NCBI GenBank assembly: GCA_007922195.1 | Contig: ML682028.1 | Span: forward strand, 16,376,156-16,440,155 | Direction of reading: 5' to 3' | Source of the DNA: Podocnemis expansa | Lineage: Eukaryota; Chordata; Testudines; Podocnemididae | DNA length: 64,000 bases | Part shown: positions 46,196-57,490 of the stretch, piece by piece | Position numbering within the stretch: position 1 is the stretch's first letter | Layout of the letters: every line of letters begins with the position of its first letter | Translations under genes and position numbers: made by a program | Notes under the pieces: model-generated | Seen by the model: only the letters and a program-made list of their open reading frames with translations | Told to the model about the DNA's origin: nothing | Database searches by the model: none

Positions 46196-47891
46196 GTGAG
46201 TGGGGAGGGTATGAGAATGTTAAACATCAAATGGTATAAGGTACAAGCTCTTGGGTGTGAGAGCCTCCCATTTTTGAGTATTTGTGTAGTGCCTGATACA
46301 AGATGGAGTTCATAAGCATTACTGCAGTATAAATAATGTGTGCCATACATGAAAAGGGTCTGTCACAGGCATAAGAGAAGAAAGCATTTCTGTGTTACTG
46401 TTATCTAATGGGCTTTATTTTGTCTCTAAACCTAATCCATTTTATTACATATTTATGGAAAGAAGTAATTCCTCAAGTAAAATTTATGTACATTTATAAT
46501 ATTCTGGCTTAGGTCATTAACAATAGTGTTTCATAATACAAAGAGGCACCATTGAAATGAGTTATTAGTTCTGATGATTTTGAAATGGGTTAGGCATTTC
46601 TGTGGTTTGTCTTTTAGCTTTTGTCTCTTTAAAATAAATCTTTCTTTCTTATGGGATTATTTTTAGGTCATTTTAACTACATATGGTAATTTGTCAGTGT
46701 AGTTTCTGAGACTAGATGTCTTTATTAGTTTGAGCAGTGTTAATAACTTTTTATGTTTTTTTCTTAGCTAATATATAAGGTATCAAGTAACCCATTACTA
46801 CATAGATACGTAGACTGTTTTTCTTTGAGTACAAAGACGATACAAGGAAAAATAATTCCAGAAGTGTAAATTTGTTCATTTTTTCATGTCTTTGGGTCAG
46901 TCCCACTTGGTAGAGTGCGAGAGACTAACTTCTTTTGAAATACTGACTTGGTCGTAGTTTTTCTGGACTATATTCTGTTTCACGTAGACCAGGGGTCCAG
47001 GGGTCTCAAACTCAAATCACAAGGACTGCATGAGGACTAGTAGAGGGCCGCCTGAGGCCTAGTACATTAGCCCGAGGGCTGCACCACGATACCTTTTCAT
47101 ATAACGATATTGCGTATATCAGTAACAATGGTGTCATTGTGGTGCTGCAGGAAATAGCTTTAGAGGGTTGCATGCAACTTGTGGGCCATGTGTTTGAGAC
47201 CCCTGATTTTTAAGGGAAGTTGCAGAAGAAAAGGCCATATTGCTGAGCTTCTAAGCTTGATTTAAGAGAATCATAATTGGTCAATAACTATTTAGCAATC
47301 AAATGTGGATTCCAGAAGTCACTGAAGATCTGTCAAGCCTGTGTAACGGTTATAAAGGAGAAAAAAGCTGTGTGGGGTTCAGTTCTTAACCCTTTTCTAA
47401 CTGAATGAAATAGTGAAATGTTGCAAGTAACGCTTGATTAATGGTGATAGTAGCTAATATAATGCTATGTGAAAACAGGCCTGTTTTTAAAAAATACCAC
47501 ACATGCTTTTTGTTAAATCAGAGGATGAGGGTGGGTCTTTTCACAGGGACAGGTTTTGTGGATGCTGGAGTGGTGAATGTTCCTATGAAAGGGAAAATAC
47601 AATTCTTGAAACATTTTTTGATATTGAATTTCTCCGTCATTGATGTGTTTCAATATTTTCTCTGGAAAACATAAAAAATTAAATCATAAAATGAACAGTT
47701 TTGTTTTGGTGAAACAGTTCATAACATGGTTTATTTCCCCTGCTTGGCTGTAGAACTGTTTGGTGAAGTAGTGTCGTGTTGTCTGTAGTTATGGTAGTGG
47801 TGGTGGTTAGCAGTCACCTAAAGCTAGCTTTCCACTTCATGCCTCCTGAGCATTGCTTATTTTGTTGTAATGTCACTTTTTTGCTTTGCAG
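46196..47891 (+). other. USP10: USP10 intron 7
   Basis: 1696 bases, canonical ends. It contains an hAT MITE (46998-47205). The rest has no supported feature. Confidence 0.88.
46998..47205 (+). mobile_element. hAT MITE with caggggtctcaaact-type ends
   Basis: caggggtctcaaactc and gtgtttgagacccctg are inverted ends. Interior words gagggccgcctgagg and tgtgggccatg are typical of this MITE class. No target duplication is visible, so it is probably older than those at 21044 and 44740. Confidence 0.75.
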
Positions 47892-47995
47892 CTTTAGGTG
47901 ACAAAATTATGAGAGACATCCGGCCTGGAGCTGCCTTTGAACCCACGTACATCTATAGGCTGCTGACCGTTATCAAGTCAAGCCTGTCAGAAAAG
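47892..47995 (+). CDS. USP10: USP10 exon 8
   Basis: This 104-base exon has a gctttgcag acceptor, starts in phase 1 and ends in phase 0 at AAG/gtgctg. It encodes the split Ala, then [20 protein letters not shown] and [14 protein letters not shown], about residues 471-505. The donor gtgctg matches the consensus poorly beyond gt, so splicing here may be weak. The residues match the family closely, which supports the boundary. Confidence 0.95.
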
Positions 47996-48077
47996 GTGCT
48001 GTTTAAAATTTTTTGAAGTGCTTTAACTAAATTGCTTTTCAAAGCCCCCAGTATTCTTAAAATTACTTTTCTTAGTA

Positions 48078-48348
48078 CAGTAGACTCTCATTAGCAGCAA
48101 CTTATTGATGCCTTTTGCTTTGTTGCCTCTAAGCAGCTGTTGCTGTTATAGGGTGTGAGGACAATTTGCAGTAGGGGAAATGCTGGTCATAAGTGGTGGT
48201 TGCTCATGAAAGGAGGAATGTTGGTCGTAAGTAGCAGGTGCTCTTACAAGGTGTTGCTGCAAACAAGCATGTGTCGACAGTGCACAGTAGGGGAAAACAT
48301 ACGTAGCAGTGGCTCTTACAGAATGTTGCTGCAGACAAGAGTCTACTG
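48078..48348 (+). mobile_element. TcMar-Tigger-type MITE with TA target duplication
   Basis: Inverted ends cagtagactctcattagcag and the complement of gcagacaagagtctactg are flanked by TA at 48076-48077 and 48349-48350, the mariner/Tigger target. The 271-bp interior holds internal duplicates (gcagtaggggaaa and cagtaggggaaaa; ctcttacaaggtgttgctgc and ctcttacagaatgttgctgc). There is no transposase. Confidence 0.85.
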
Positions 48349-48542
48349 TAAAACAAAAGGCATAAAATCAGTCCTGAGCTTCACAAAAGCTATATTTCAC
48401 AGTTAGTTTTTTCTGTCCAAGACGCTTAGTTTGGTCATAACTGATAGTACCAAATGCCTTAGTTTCACTAAATTATCTGAAAATTAAAAGGATGCTGTCC
48501 TGAATCCACTTACAACTGTAGACACCACAGAGCAGTATAATT

Positions 48543-48580
48543 AAAAAAAAAAAAAAAAAAAAAAAACAACAAAAAAAAAA
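48543..48580. repeat. A-rich tract (A24, caac, A10) just upstream of exon 9
   Basis: The tract ends 13 bases before the exon 9 acceptor ag. No retroposon body could be assigned to it. Confidence 0.9.
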
Positions 48581-48595
48581 CAATCTTGTTTTTAG

Positions 48596-48695
48596 GGCAG
48601 ACAAGAAGATGCAGAAGAATACCTGGGATTTATCTTAAATGGACTACATGAGGAAATGCTGACTTTAAAGAAACTTCTGTCACCACACAATGAAA
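48596..48695 (+). CDS. USP10: USP10 exon 9: QED(A)EE box
   Basis: This 100-base exon starts in phase 0 and ends in phase 1 (GAAA/gtaagc). It encodes [20 protein letters not shown] followed by [13 protein letters not shown], about residues 506-538. RQEDAEEYL is the family form of the conserved Q-D-A-x-E-F/Y box of USP enzymes. Exons 8 and 9 together are 204 bases between two phase-1 boundaries, so their joint loss would keep frame but remove this box. Confidence 0.96.
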
Positions 48696-50170
48696 GTAAG
48701 CTCATTCGTAGCAAGCTGAATTAACTTGTAAAAGTTTTTCTCTTTCAGAAGGGTGAGAATAGGGAGGATGAATATAATCTAGGAGGGTGGTTTCAACAGG
48801 AATGTACCAGTTACAGAAGCTCCAGTGAGTGCTTACACAAAAGACATACACCTGTATATTTTTATGTTTACAGTTTTTTATTGTGAAAATCAGAATGGGA
48901 TCATACATGCAAATATTATGCCAAATGTAATCCCCAAGAGCCTTTTTGACAAAAATGTGGTATTACAACGAAAATTGCTCAACCTCAGTTAATACTTACA
49001 TTGTTTATATAGGCATATTGAGCATGATTTGATAACACAGTAGCTTGTTGATGAAGGTATGAACTCTCTTCTTTAGCTACTGTCTTATCTATACTGTAAG
49101 TGTACCCAGCTCAGGTGAGAGAATGATCAAAACTAATTCAGGATGACTTACTTTAATACAAAATATGTCTACCAAATATAACAGTGATTTCCAACTTTTT
49201 GTAGTTCCTGGGATATGATTGTTTACAATTTCTGTCTCTCTACACTTAGTTGAGGTATAGTGAACTGTGCAGCCTATGTCAGTGACCTCTGATCAACTTT
49301 TGGTTAAGCTCTTTTTATTTTCTGTACTGCAAGTCATTTAGGCAAAGAATTTTTAATGATTTTATACCCATTTATAATGAACCATATTAACTGGTTTTAC
49401 TAGTGCCTTGTTGGCAAAGTGCTTAAAAATATAAACGGAAAACTACACCTTAGTCTGAAAGAACTGACTGGATTTATGGTGAATTTATGGAACTTTGTTA
49501 TAGTAACTCTCTTATTTTTATGTTTGATGGTTGCCAATTTACGAATAAAACGTAACTACTACAGTAGTTACATCAGATACATAATTTTCTTTTTGTGGCA
49601 CCCATGAAAAAATTTGCTATGCCATGTGTGCAGTATGAAATACCCAAGCCACAAAGATAACTTGGTTAAGAATAGATAAGCCAAGGTTTTAATTTTTCAG
49701 CAACAACCCTTGACTTTCTGAAGCACAGAGCCAAAGGTTAATTATCTAAAAGTACATAGAATTTGCTTGTTTTCTTTTCATGTGTAGTTGGTGTCAAGTT
49801 ATGTAGATAAACTACATTCTATTAAGCACTTGAATATTCTCCACGGCAAAATGCTCAAGGAAGGGTTCAGAATAGTCTCTCAAACATAACTTTTGACAAG
49901 GTGTTTTAAAGTAAACCATTTCTTTTCTCATCTTCTGATAATTATTCACATAATAAGGGTAAGAAACCTGAATCATACAAGTTCTGAATTAAAACATTTG
50001 AGGGTGTGTTTTTAAAGCAATAGTTACATGATCAAACACTTCAAAGACCTGTTTCTAGTCAGTAAACATAATACTGTTGTTTACCAGCTCTCTCTCCCAT
50101 TTAAGGAATACTTGGGGATTATTTTATTTGCATAAAGCAGTATCTACTCTCTTTTCTTTTTCTTATTAAG
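48696..50170 (+). other. USP10: USP10 intron 9
   Basis: 1475 bases, gtaagc donor and a long ctcttttctttttcttattaag acceptor tract. No repeat or gene is recognisable. Confidence 0.9.
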
Positions 50171-50354
50171 AACTCTCTGTTTCCAATGGTCCTGAGACAC
50201 AGTCTGTACATGAAGAGGAGGATCAGGATGAACAAGGTGAAGAAGGTAGTGAGGATGAATGGGAGCAAGTGGGGCCCCGCAACAAATCATCAGTTACTCG
50301 CCAGGCTGACTTTGTTCAGACTCCTATTACTGATATTTTTGGTGGTCACATAAG
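50171..50354 (+). CDS. USP10: USP10 exon 10: acidic insertion and start of fingers
   Basis: This 184-base exon starts in phase 1 and ends in phase 2 (ATAAG/gtattg). It encodes the split Lys, then [20 protein letters not shown] and [20 protein letters not shown], then [20 protein letters not shown], about residues 539-599. The Glu/Asp-rich part is a surface insertion of the USP10 catalytic domain; [13 protein letters not shown] and DFVQTPI are well conserved. FGGHI opens the fingers part of the USP fold. Confidence 0.96.
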
Positions 50355-50774
50355 GTATTGTACCTTTTGTTAGAATATTTTTAGTAAAATAATCTATACT
50401 TCTTTTGAAGCTGTCTGAAGGCATGGGCTGCATTGTCTGTACATTTTTCAGTTGCTTTGCAGCTGAGGAAATACGCAGCCACCAGAGGCTGCAACATTAT
50501 TCCATGGGCAGTTTTTGGTGGCTAAAAGAGGAAGTGTGACCAGTCCAGAAAGGCCAGGAGAACTTAACATCCTAATCATGGAACAGTCTTCCAGAAGAGA
50601 AGGTTCAAAAGATTTCAGGTCATTGCATAGGTTAGTTCTACAAAATCAGTTAATGATCTGTGTTACATACTTCAAGAATCTTGTAATGTTTTAGAGAGCA
50701 AAGGTTGGCTTGAAGAGTAGATAACTACAGCAATTATTTACTGACAGTAAGGTGAAGAATATACATACTTTGCT

Positions 50775-50985
50775 TCTGTATAGTTACTTTCATGCAAGGA
50801 TCTAAAGGACGTTACAGTAATTAAATAGAGAAGGTTTAGAGCACTCTTATGATGTACTAGTCCAATTTATAGGTGGATTAACTGAGACATCTTATCTAAT
50901 GTCACAAAATCATTGAGTGGTGAAGATGGGAATAGAATTTAGAAGACATGACTACCGGTTCGAAACAATACTGCTTCCCAGAAGC
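50775..50985 (-). repeat. MIR-type SINE, minus strand
   Basis: ccaatttataggtggattaa, ctgagacatcttatctaatg and gaagatgggaatagaattta follow reverse-complement MIR order. Confidence 0.6.
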
Positions 50986-50999
50986 AAGAAAAGCTAAGG

Positions 51000-51230
51000 C
51001 TGAGTCTGTCCTACAGCTTTGTTTGGCATAATTTGTGTTGTTCAGGACTGAGATACTCCCTTCCCCTGCCCCAAGTGTCGCTGATGTAAGTGCAGGTGTA
51101 GATAGTGCTGTGTTTGGAGTAAAGCTTCTGCTGACATAGCTACTGCTGCTTGTGGGAGCTGGAGTAACTCAGCCAATGGGAGAACTGTGCCACTGTGAGC
51201 TCACTAGTATCTCCATAGCTGTATGCTACT
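51000..51230 (+). mobile_element. Possible DNA-transposon-derived block
   Basis: ctgagtctgtcctacagctt at left resembles the ggcttgtctacact end class and the interior shares gtgggagctggagtaactc texture with MITEs. The right end is not found. Confidence 0.3.
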
Positions 51231-54200
51231 TTTTATGAAGAAAGAAAGATGATGTTACACATGGCAGGATTTTTATGATTTAAATTATTAATTCCTGCAG
51301 CAGCTTGCAGGGATGTGGAACATTAGTAGAGGCATAGATACAAGTATAAGAAGGCAAAAAGACAATGTGGAAAACAGGATATAAAAATAAACAATTTAGG
51401 CTATAAATGCGTAGCAAATACTAAAAGGAAATATATTCCAGAATGACAAAAGTTAGAATATGAAGAATTATTTTTAAATTGGAGGATAGACCTTTAATTG
51501 CTTATTTTATACTCTTTGTGTTGCCCAGAATGTAGTCTAGAAGGTATGACTATGTTGGGTGGGTCCTTCCATATGCAAAACACTGAAATTCTTCTTCAGA
51601 GATTTGGGTCAGACAGCTGGCAAATAAGACTTTTCCTGTAGAATTGGCAGACAAATAGATGTCTGTACTTACTGGCACATGCCCCGTTAGATAGCATGTT
51701 CACATATCCACTGTCAGATACTCTTATCTATATTGGAAGTCTGGTATTTGTCATGGCCACAGCTGTTTAGACCTCGGTGTGATTGGTTTGTAAATGAGTT
51801 AAAATGAAATTAAGGATATTGAGGGAATACTATGTCCCCAATTCAAATCCAGTGAAAAGAAGAATTTTTGAGGGATTACTGAAAAAGGGAATAAATCTGT
51901 ATTGAGCCGCAGAACCACAAGGTCCATTTCCACATCTGTTGTCTGCTTTCACCATACCCATCTTATTTAGTCAGCAAACTAAGTCTCAAAGTAGGCTGCG
52001 TTTAGTACTAATTCCACATTATGATGTTGGAAAGCTTCCTCTTCTGAGGTTGAGGGTGGAGATCGGGAGCATTTACTGGTAAAATAGCCAGAAGTCTACC
52101 AATTAAAAGCATCAGAAAAATGAAATGGAAAATGCAGCTAAGAAAACATGGTGGAATTGGCACCTTTCTGCGTAGAGATATAGCCTTTCCTCCAGGTTTG
52201 TTTAATTGTCCTGTTGCATTCCTTGTAAGGCACTATTTCTGTAAACTTTTTTTTTTAATTTTTTTAAACAAAAGTGGCTATAAACACTTAAACATAAACC
52301 TGGAAGTCTGTCAGCTTCTGATTTTGTGCAGTGGCAGAGTGCTTTTGCATAACTTATTCAAACTTCAAATGCTTGTCATTCAGATTTCACATATTTTTCT
52401 TGCAAATCTGGCATACACACAAGTCAGAGGTCTGGCAAAGATGTTGCACACATGGTACATTAGCTTTTCACTCAGATGCTCTGATTTAAAATTCAGATGT
52501 GTGCTTACGCATGGGAAAATTTGAAGAAAATTTAAGAGCGGATTTTCATACACTATCTGCACCCATTTAGTTAAGTAAGTTCCATTAGTATAATTACAGT
52601 AGCAAGGAAGTGGTAAACAATATACCTTTGTATTAAAAAGAGAAAAATTTGTATATTTGGGTTCCCCCCAAACCATGCTATGTTCAAATCCTTCTCATAA
52701 TATGCAGTTGAAAAATGTCCTGAAATTTTGAAAAATGTTTTTGGTAAAAAGCTACTTTTTTTCCTTTGTGACTTAACTTTTGCCATAGTTGCTACAAAAG
52801 AAAATATTGTGTACATTAAATGTTGTGCATATCTAAAGTTCAGCAACATTTTTGCTATTGGATGCAGTACTTTTATGCACCTTTGCAAAAATGCTGTATT
52901 AAAAAGATAAATGAAACGCATTTACTGTTGGAAATACTGTTTTGGATTGGTTGCATCTTCCGTTCACTGATCTAACTGGTTGGCGTATGTTTACTGTATT
53001 TTGGAGTAGGATGTTACATTAAATAATAAGCCAGGTATAGAGAGAGGGTGGGAGGATGTCTCCAAAAACAGCACAGTTTTCACGGTAGGGGATCTTGGTT
53101 TTAAAAATATCAGCGTTCATGTGTATTGAAGATTTATTTGGTCCTTAAATAGAAGCCAAGAAGCAATGCTAATCTGAAATAAAGATACCAATGTCTTTGG
53201 TAAATTCCATTCACTCTAGGGAATATACATGCCCAATACAGATGGATTGGCCTTCTGTTGGTGCTTTAGTTCTGTGCCTGAATTAGAGGAGCTGTTTTTA
53301 ATGCAAGTTTGCAATGCAGGCATTAAACTTGTATGTTAATATTTAACAGATGAGCCAGAGAGTTAATTGAATTGTAGTTATTTTAAAACTTGCTAGTCAG
53401 AGTTTTCAACTGCTTGTTGTTTTTTTGTTGTAACTTGACACACACAGGGAGTGATTAACTTATTTAACTGCAAATAACACGCTCCTGGTTGTTCTTTTTA
53501 AAAGTACTGTCTTCAACACAAGGATGCTCAGACTTGGTGGTTGGATACATTTTCAACAGTCTAAAGCAAACTGAAAATCAGTTTTTAAAAAAAATCACCA
53601 TTTGGTTCAATGTCTTTTGCAATCAGTTCAGCTCTGATCAAACCATATATTTCAGTTTTCATACAAAGGCTGAAAGTGATTTAACTTTCCACGTATAATT
53701 ATGGAGCTGGTACTATTGCCACAGACTAAAGACTCAAATTCATGTTCAAGACAAACCAGTAAGTGAGCAAAGCCTAATTGCAAAGACTGGCTTGGGATAA
53801 AACAAATCCTCAAGCAATTCTGGAATATATTGTTTAGAAACCATGGGATTTTAGATTTTACAATATTATGATTTAACTGAACTTGGTGAAACTTGTCACA
53901 ACAATATTACAAAACTAATGGATAACCATTAGGATTTGCCTGTTCTAAATATATTTTTTAAAACTTAGTTTAAAAAAATCTAGCATCTGTTTGCCACTAT
54001 TTTGGTTTCCTGCATAAGTACTGCTCTGCAGTAGCAGTTAATTTCCAAAAGCCTCTCCCAGAATTGTTCATGTTGCACAGAAGTAAACAAAACTGAGGTG
54101 TCTTGGCTTTTTTTGTAGTTAGCAATTTAAAAAGATGTAACACCTTGAAAAGAATGTAATTTTATTTTCAAGCTATTATTAGACAGCTTGGAAAATAGGA

Positions 54201-55669
54201 TTAGAAAAACCTATACAACAGACCTGGTTCTGTATTGTAGTTATGTGTATTTTCAGTGTAAATTTCACCTTCTGCATAACTGTTCTCCAGTGTATGAAGT
54301 TTTTGATGAATCAAGCTGTTAATTGCTTTTGTTATGGAAGGAAGTAGGTGAATATACTGAAAAACTTGTAAAGAAAAATGTCTCTGACTGTTTTGCAGAC
54401 CCCAGACTGACAAAAGATGAGTAGATTTTCAGCATAATACATTGTAAATTAGAGTCCTTCAAAATCATTTACTTTTTTGTTTCGAGTTTGTCAAAGATCT
54501 TTTCCCCCTTTTGTCGTATTCGATGGTTTCACAAGCCCTTTTAGGTGACTTTGATATGGAGGGGCACATTAACCTCAGCTGAAGTTCTTTAAAAGAAAAA
54601 ATGGAGACAAATGGAGTGATCCTGTGCTCCTCCAAGCATATCATTGTCTTGCCAAATAACCCGTGCATAAGTACACAGCTTTAAATAGAATAACCATTTA
54701 TAAATGCTAACAAATATTACGCAAAATCATGTTACTCAAAATTGCATCAAAAGGCAATCAGGTTGCTGAAATTGATGATTAACTTTGATATTTGTGTTGA
54801 TTTTTTGCTGATTAGAGAATATACGGATGATTCATTGGTACATTTTAGTGTCATTTGACTAGTAGCAGGGTAGATTAATTTAAATCAAGCAGTTAAAATC
54901 AGTGACTTAAATCACCAAATAGAAAGCCTTACTTTAAATGATTGATTTTAATAAACTTTTCCATTTGTATCTCAGTTTTTTAAAGAGAGACACTTTCTCA
55001 TTGGTTCATGTACCCAATAAAACATATTGATGTACGCCTAATAGAGTCCTTACACTAGATTTGTCTCATTGTTCTGCATAGGAAGGTATACTGCAACATT
55101 TGTTTAAAAAGTTATGCATCTTAATGTCAGATTCTTATTAACGGTATGTTTTTAGTATGTTAGAAAATGGTGAATGATATATTGCTTACATACTATATAA
55201 TTAACTTTTTGTTCATTATGTGTGTTTATCTGCATTAGGATGGTAACAGGAATTTAATTAAACACACAAAACAGCATTTGAAAATATTTTCTTGAAGAAA
55301 AAAGTCCTTAATACAATATAGAACCTACAGTACTTTATTTTTAGAACTTGATCTCAAAAGTTACCATCACCTTTCACCCTCTTTCTTTATATGAAAGAAA
55401 CAGCCTTTAACTCAGAGTTTTTGTTAGATGTTTAGTTATTCAGCCTATTTATTATTTATTTAAATGTTTTAGGAGATTATGATAAGTTTAGGCCTTAACA
55501 TGTTTCATATTACTGTAAATTCAGATTTATTTTAAGCAGATTTATTTTTAAAAAGAAAAACTTAATTTTCAAAAATCAATTTTAGCCACTGTGATTAGTA
55601 GTGTCTCGGCTGTAAATTTCAAAGGATGACAGTAACTGTAACGTTCAACTTGGTTTCCTATTTTTGTAG

Positions 55670-55835
55670 ATCTGTGGTTTACCAGCAAAGTTCTAAGGAG
55701 TCTGCCACTCTGCAGCCATTTTTCACTCTACAGCTGGATATCCAGTCTGACAAGATACGCACAGTCCAGGATGCATTGGAAAGCTTGGTGGCAAGAGAGT
55801 CTGTCCAGGGTTACACCACAAAAACCAAACAGGAG
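55670..55835 (+). CDS. USP10: USP10 exon 11: fingers region
   Basis: This 166-base exon starts in phase 2 and ends in phase 0 (GAG/gtatgt). It encodes the completing base of Arg, then [40 protein letters not shown] and [15 protein letters not shown], about residues 600-655. In many USPs this segment holds a CxxC pair of a zinc ribbon; here the place reads [11 protein letters not shown] with no cysteine. Reading past the donor adds [12 protein letters not shown] and a stop, giving a possible truncated product if the intron were retained. Confidence 0.97.
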
Positions 55836-57319
55836 GTATGTTCTGGTTTTGTCTGCTGGAATTTTTACAGTCAAACACTGAATTTTTAAGGGCTTTTCAT
55901 ACTGTGGTGGTTTTTTTCACTAGTTGCTTGAACATTAATTCTTATATTAATATAAGAAGTGGTAACCTTGCAAGCCATTCTTCAAGTGCTCTACATATTT
56001 AACATGTAGAGTCAAGGTGGTCACTCAAACGAGATGACACAGTGACTGCTGTTAAATGAAGCCATTGACGGTAAATCAGTGTATTTGCAGAACTGGTGTA
56101 GTTGATGTGGGACTTTGTGTGTGTCGGGGGGAGTTTATAAAATAAATTCACTCTGTTTGAGAAGTGGTAATATGTAATATCATGAGGAAAATTTTTTTTT
56201 CACTTATTTTAAAGCACAGATGCTCAGATGACTTGGGCGTTGCTAGACGCTCTTAACGAGACAAACATGCTTCAGAATGCTGGTTGGTTGAGTGCTTTTC
56301 CTATCTTTTGAAGAAGATACTTAGAACAGTTTGATGACTCAGAAAGCTGCCCTGTGTTCTGTCTCCCCTTGAATCAGAGGGAATAGTGTGGTAATGAGCC
56401 ATAAGAGAAGTTCCCAAACTTTTTGATTCCTATGGGCTTCATTTAGGTATAATATACAGTATACTATCCATGTGGCAATTATAGTAGTTGTTCACATGAA
56501 AAAGCTGTATAAGGAAAGCACCGTGCACCCAACCAGCTCTCTCCCTCTCTGTTGTATTGTAGTTTAGCAGTTTCAGCCTTGAATGTTGGGATATGTTATA
56601 TTTTGCTTTGGGTTTCCTCAGACTATTTTCATTCTTTTCTCCATTTGATTGATCTTACGGTCTGTTTCCTATATGTCTCTAAAGAATATCTGTGTAGTCG
56701 CATGTGTGCATGGTCACCACAAGTTGCTTAGATCATATGCAGTGTGTTCATTATAAACTAAAACAGGCGAGGAAGCAAAAGAGGTCTTTTGAATTTAGGG
56801 TCATTGTTCACAGATGGCATTGTTTCTAAATATTTTACCTACCTCCCAGTTTAACTAATCATTCAGCATATAATTGTGATTGGAGACAGGATGGAAAATG
56901 GTTTCCCTCAAAAAGTTATAGGTAGGCAAACAGCTTTTCTCTGGATTATATGTCCAGTCCTCTCATTGGAGCAGAAGTGTGAAAATATTCCAGTTTTAGG
57001 GATATCTTTTCATGTGGAAGGAACATCTATAATACAAGCTCATAATTATTTACCACGAAGATTTTATTTTGCTAATCCCTTCCTTTTTGTTTTTGCTGCA
57101 GTAGGTTTTAACCTCTTTATGGACAACTCGGTGCTTTGGAATTAATGGATGTTTGGGTTGGATGCTAGAGATTTGGTTCCATTCAGTGTCTGCATGGAAG
57201 TAAAAGCACCCCAAAATGCCTTTAGTTCTTTTGTTTTCAAAGGAGATTGGCGAAAAATAGCAGTTTTTGTATTGTGTGTGAAGGAAAATAGTCATCTTTA
57301 ATCATTCTTAGTGCACATG

Positions 57320-57490
57320 TGGTGCTTTATAGATGTTTCTTATCAAAACATCATTGTGAGAAAGGCATTTTATTTTACCCTCTTTACAGACAGAGAAAAC
57401 CAAGATGCTTAACCACCAGAAGAGTTGGTGTTAGAATTAGTCCTTAAGAATGGTTGGATCCATGCCCGTGTTTATACCCCACAGGTCTTA
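57320..57490 (-). repeat. MIR-type SINE fragment, minus strand
   Basis: accctctttacagacagaga, aaaccaagatgcttaaccac and the later gtccttaagaatggttggat follow a decayed reverse-complement MIR. Confidence 0.45.

Larger units (their letters stand above)
47996..48595 (+). other. USP10: USP10 intron 8
   Basis: 600 bases with a weak gtgctg donor. Nearly half is a Tigger-type MITE (48078-48348). A24 and A10 tracts (48543-48566, 48571-48580) fill the space where a pyrimidine tract usually extends; only cttgttttt remains before the ag. Confidence 0.9.
50355..55669 (+). other. USP10: USP10 intron 10
   Basis: 5315 bases, gtattg donor and tatttttgtag acceptor. It contains a MIR-like SINE (50775-50985) and a DNA-transposon-like block (51000-51230). 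51240-55660 is largely free of recognisable repeats and has long stop-free stretches on both strands around 52120-52921 with no recognisable product; it could include conserved noncoding sequence, which cannot be judged from one genome. Confidence 0.85.

Noticed and set aside
52120..52921. Long open frames on both strands in intron 10
   Set aside because: AT-rich sequence, no recognisable domain and no splice linkage in frame with USP10.
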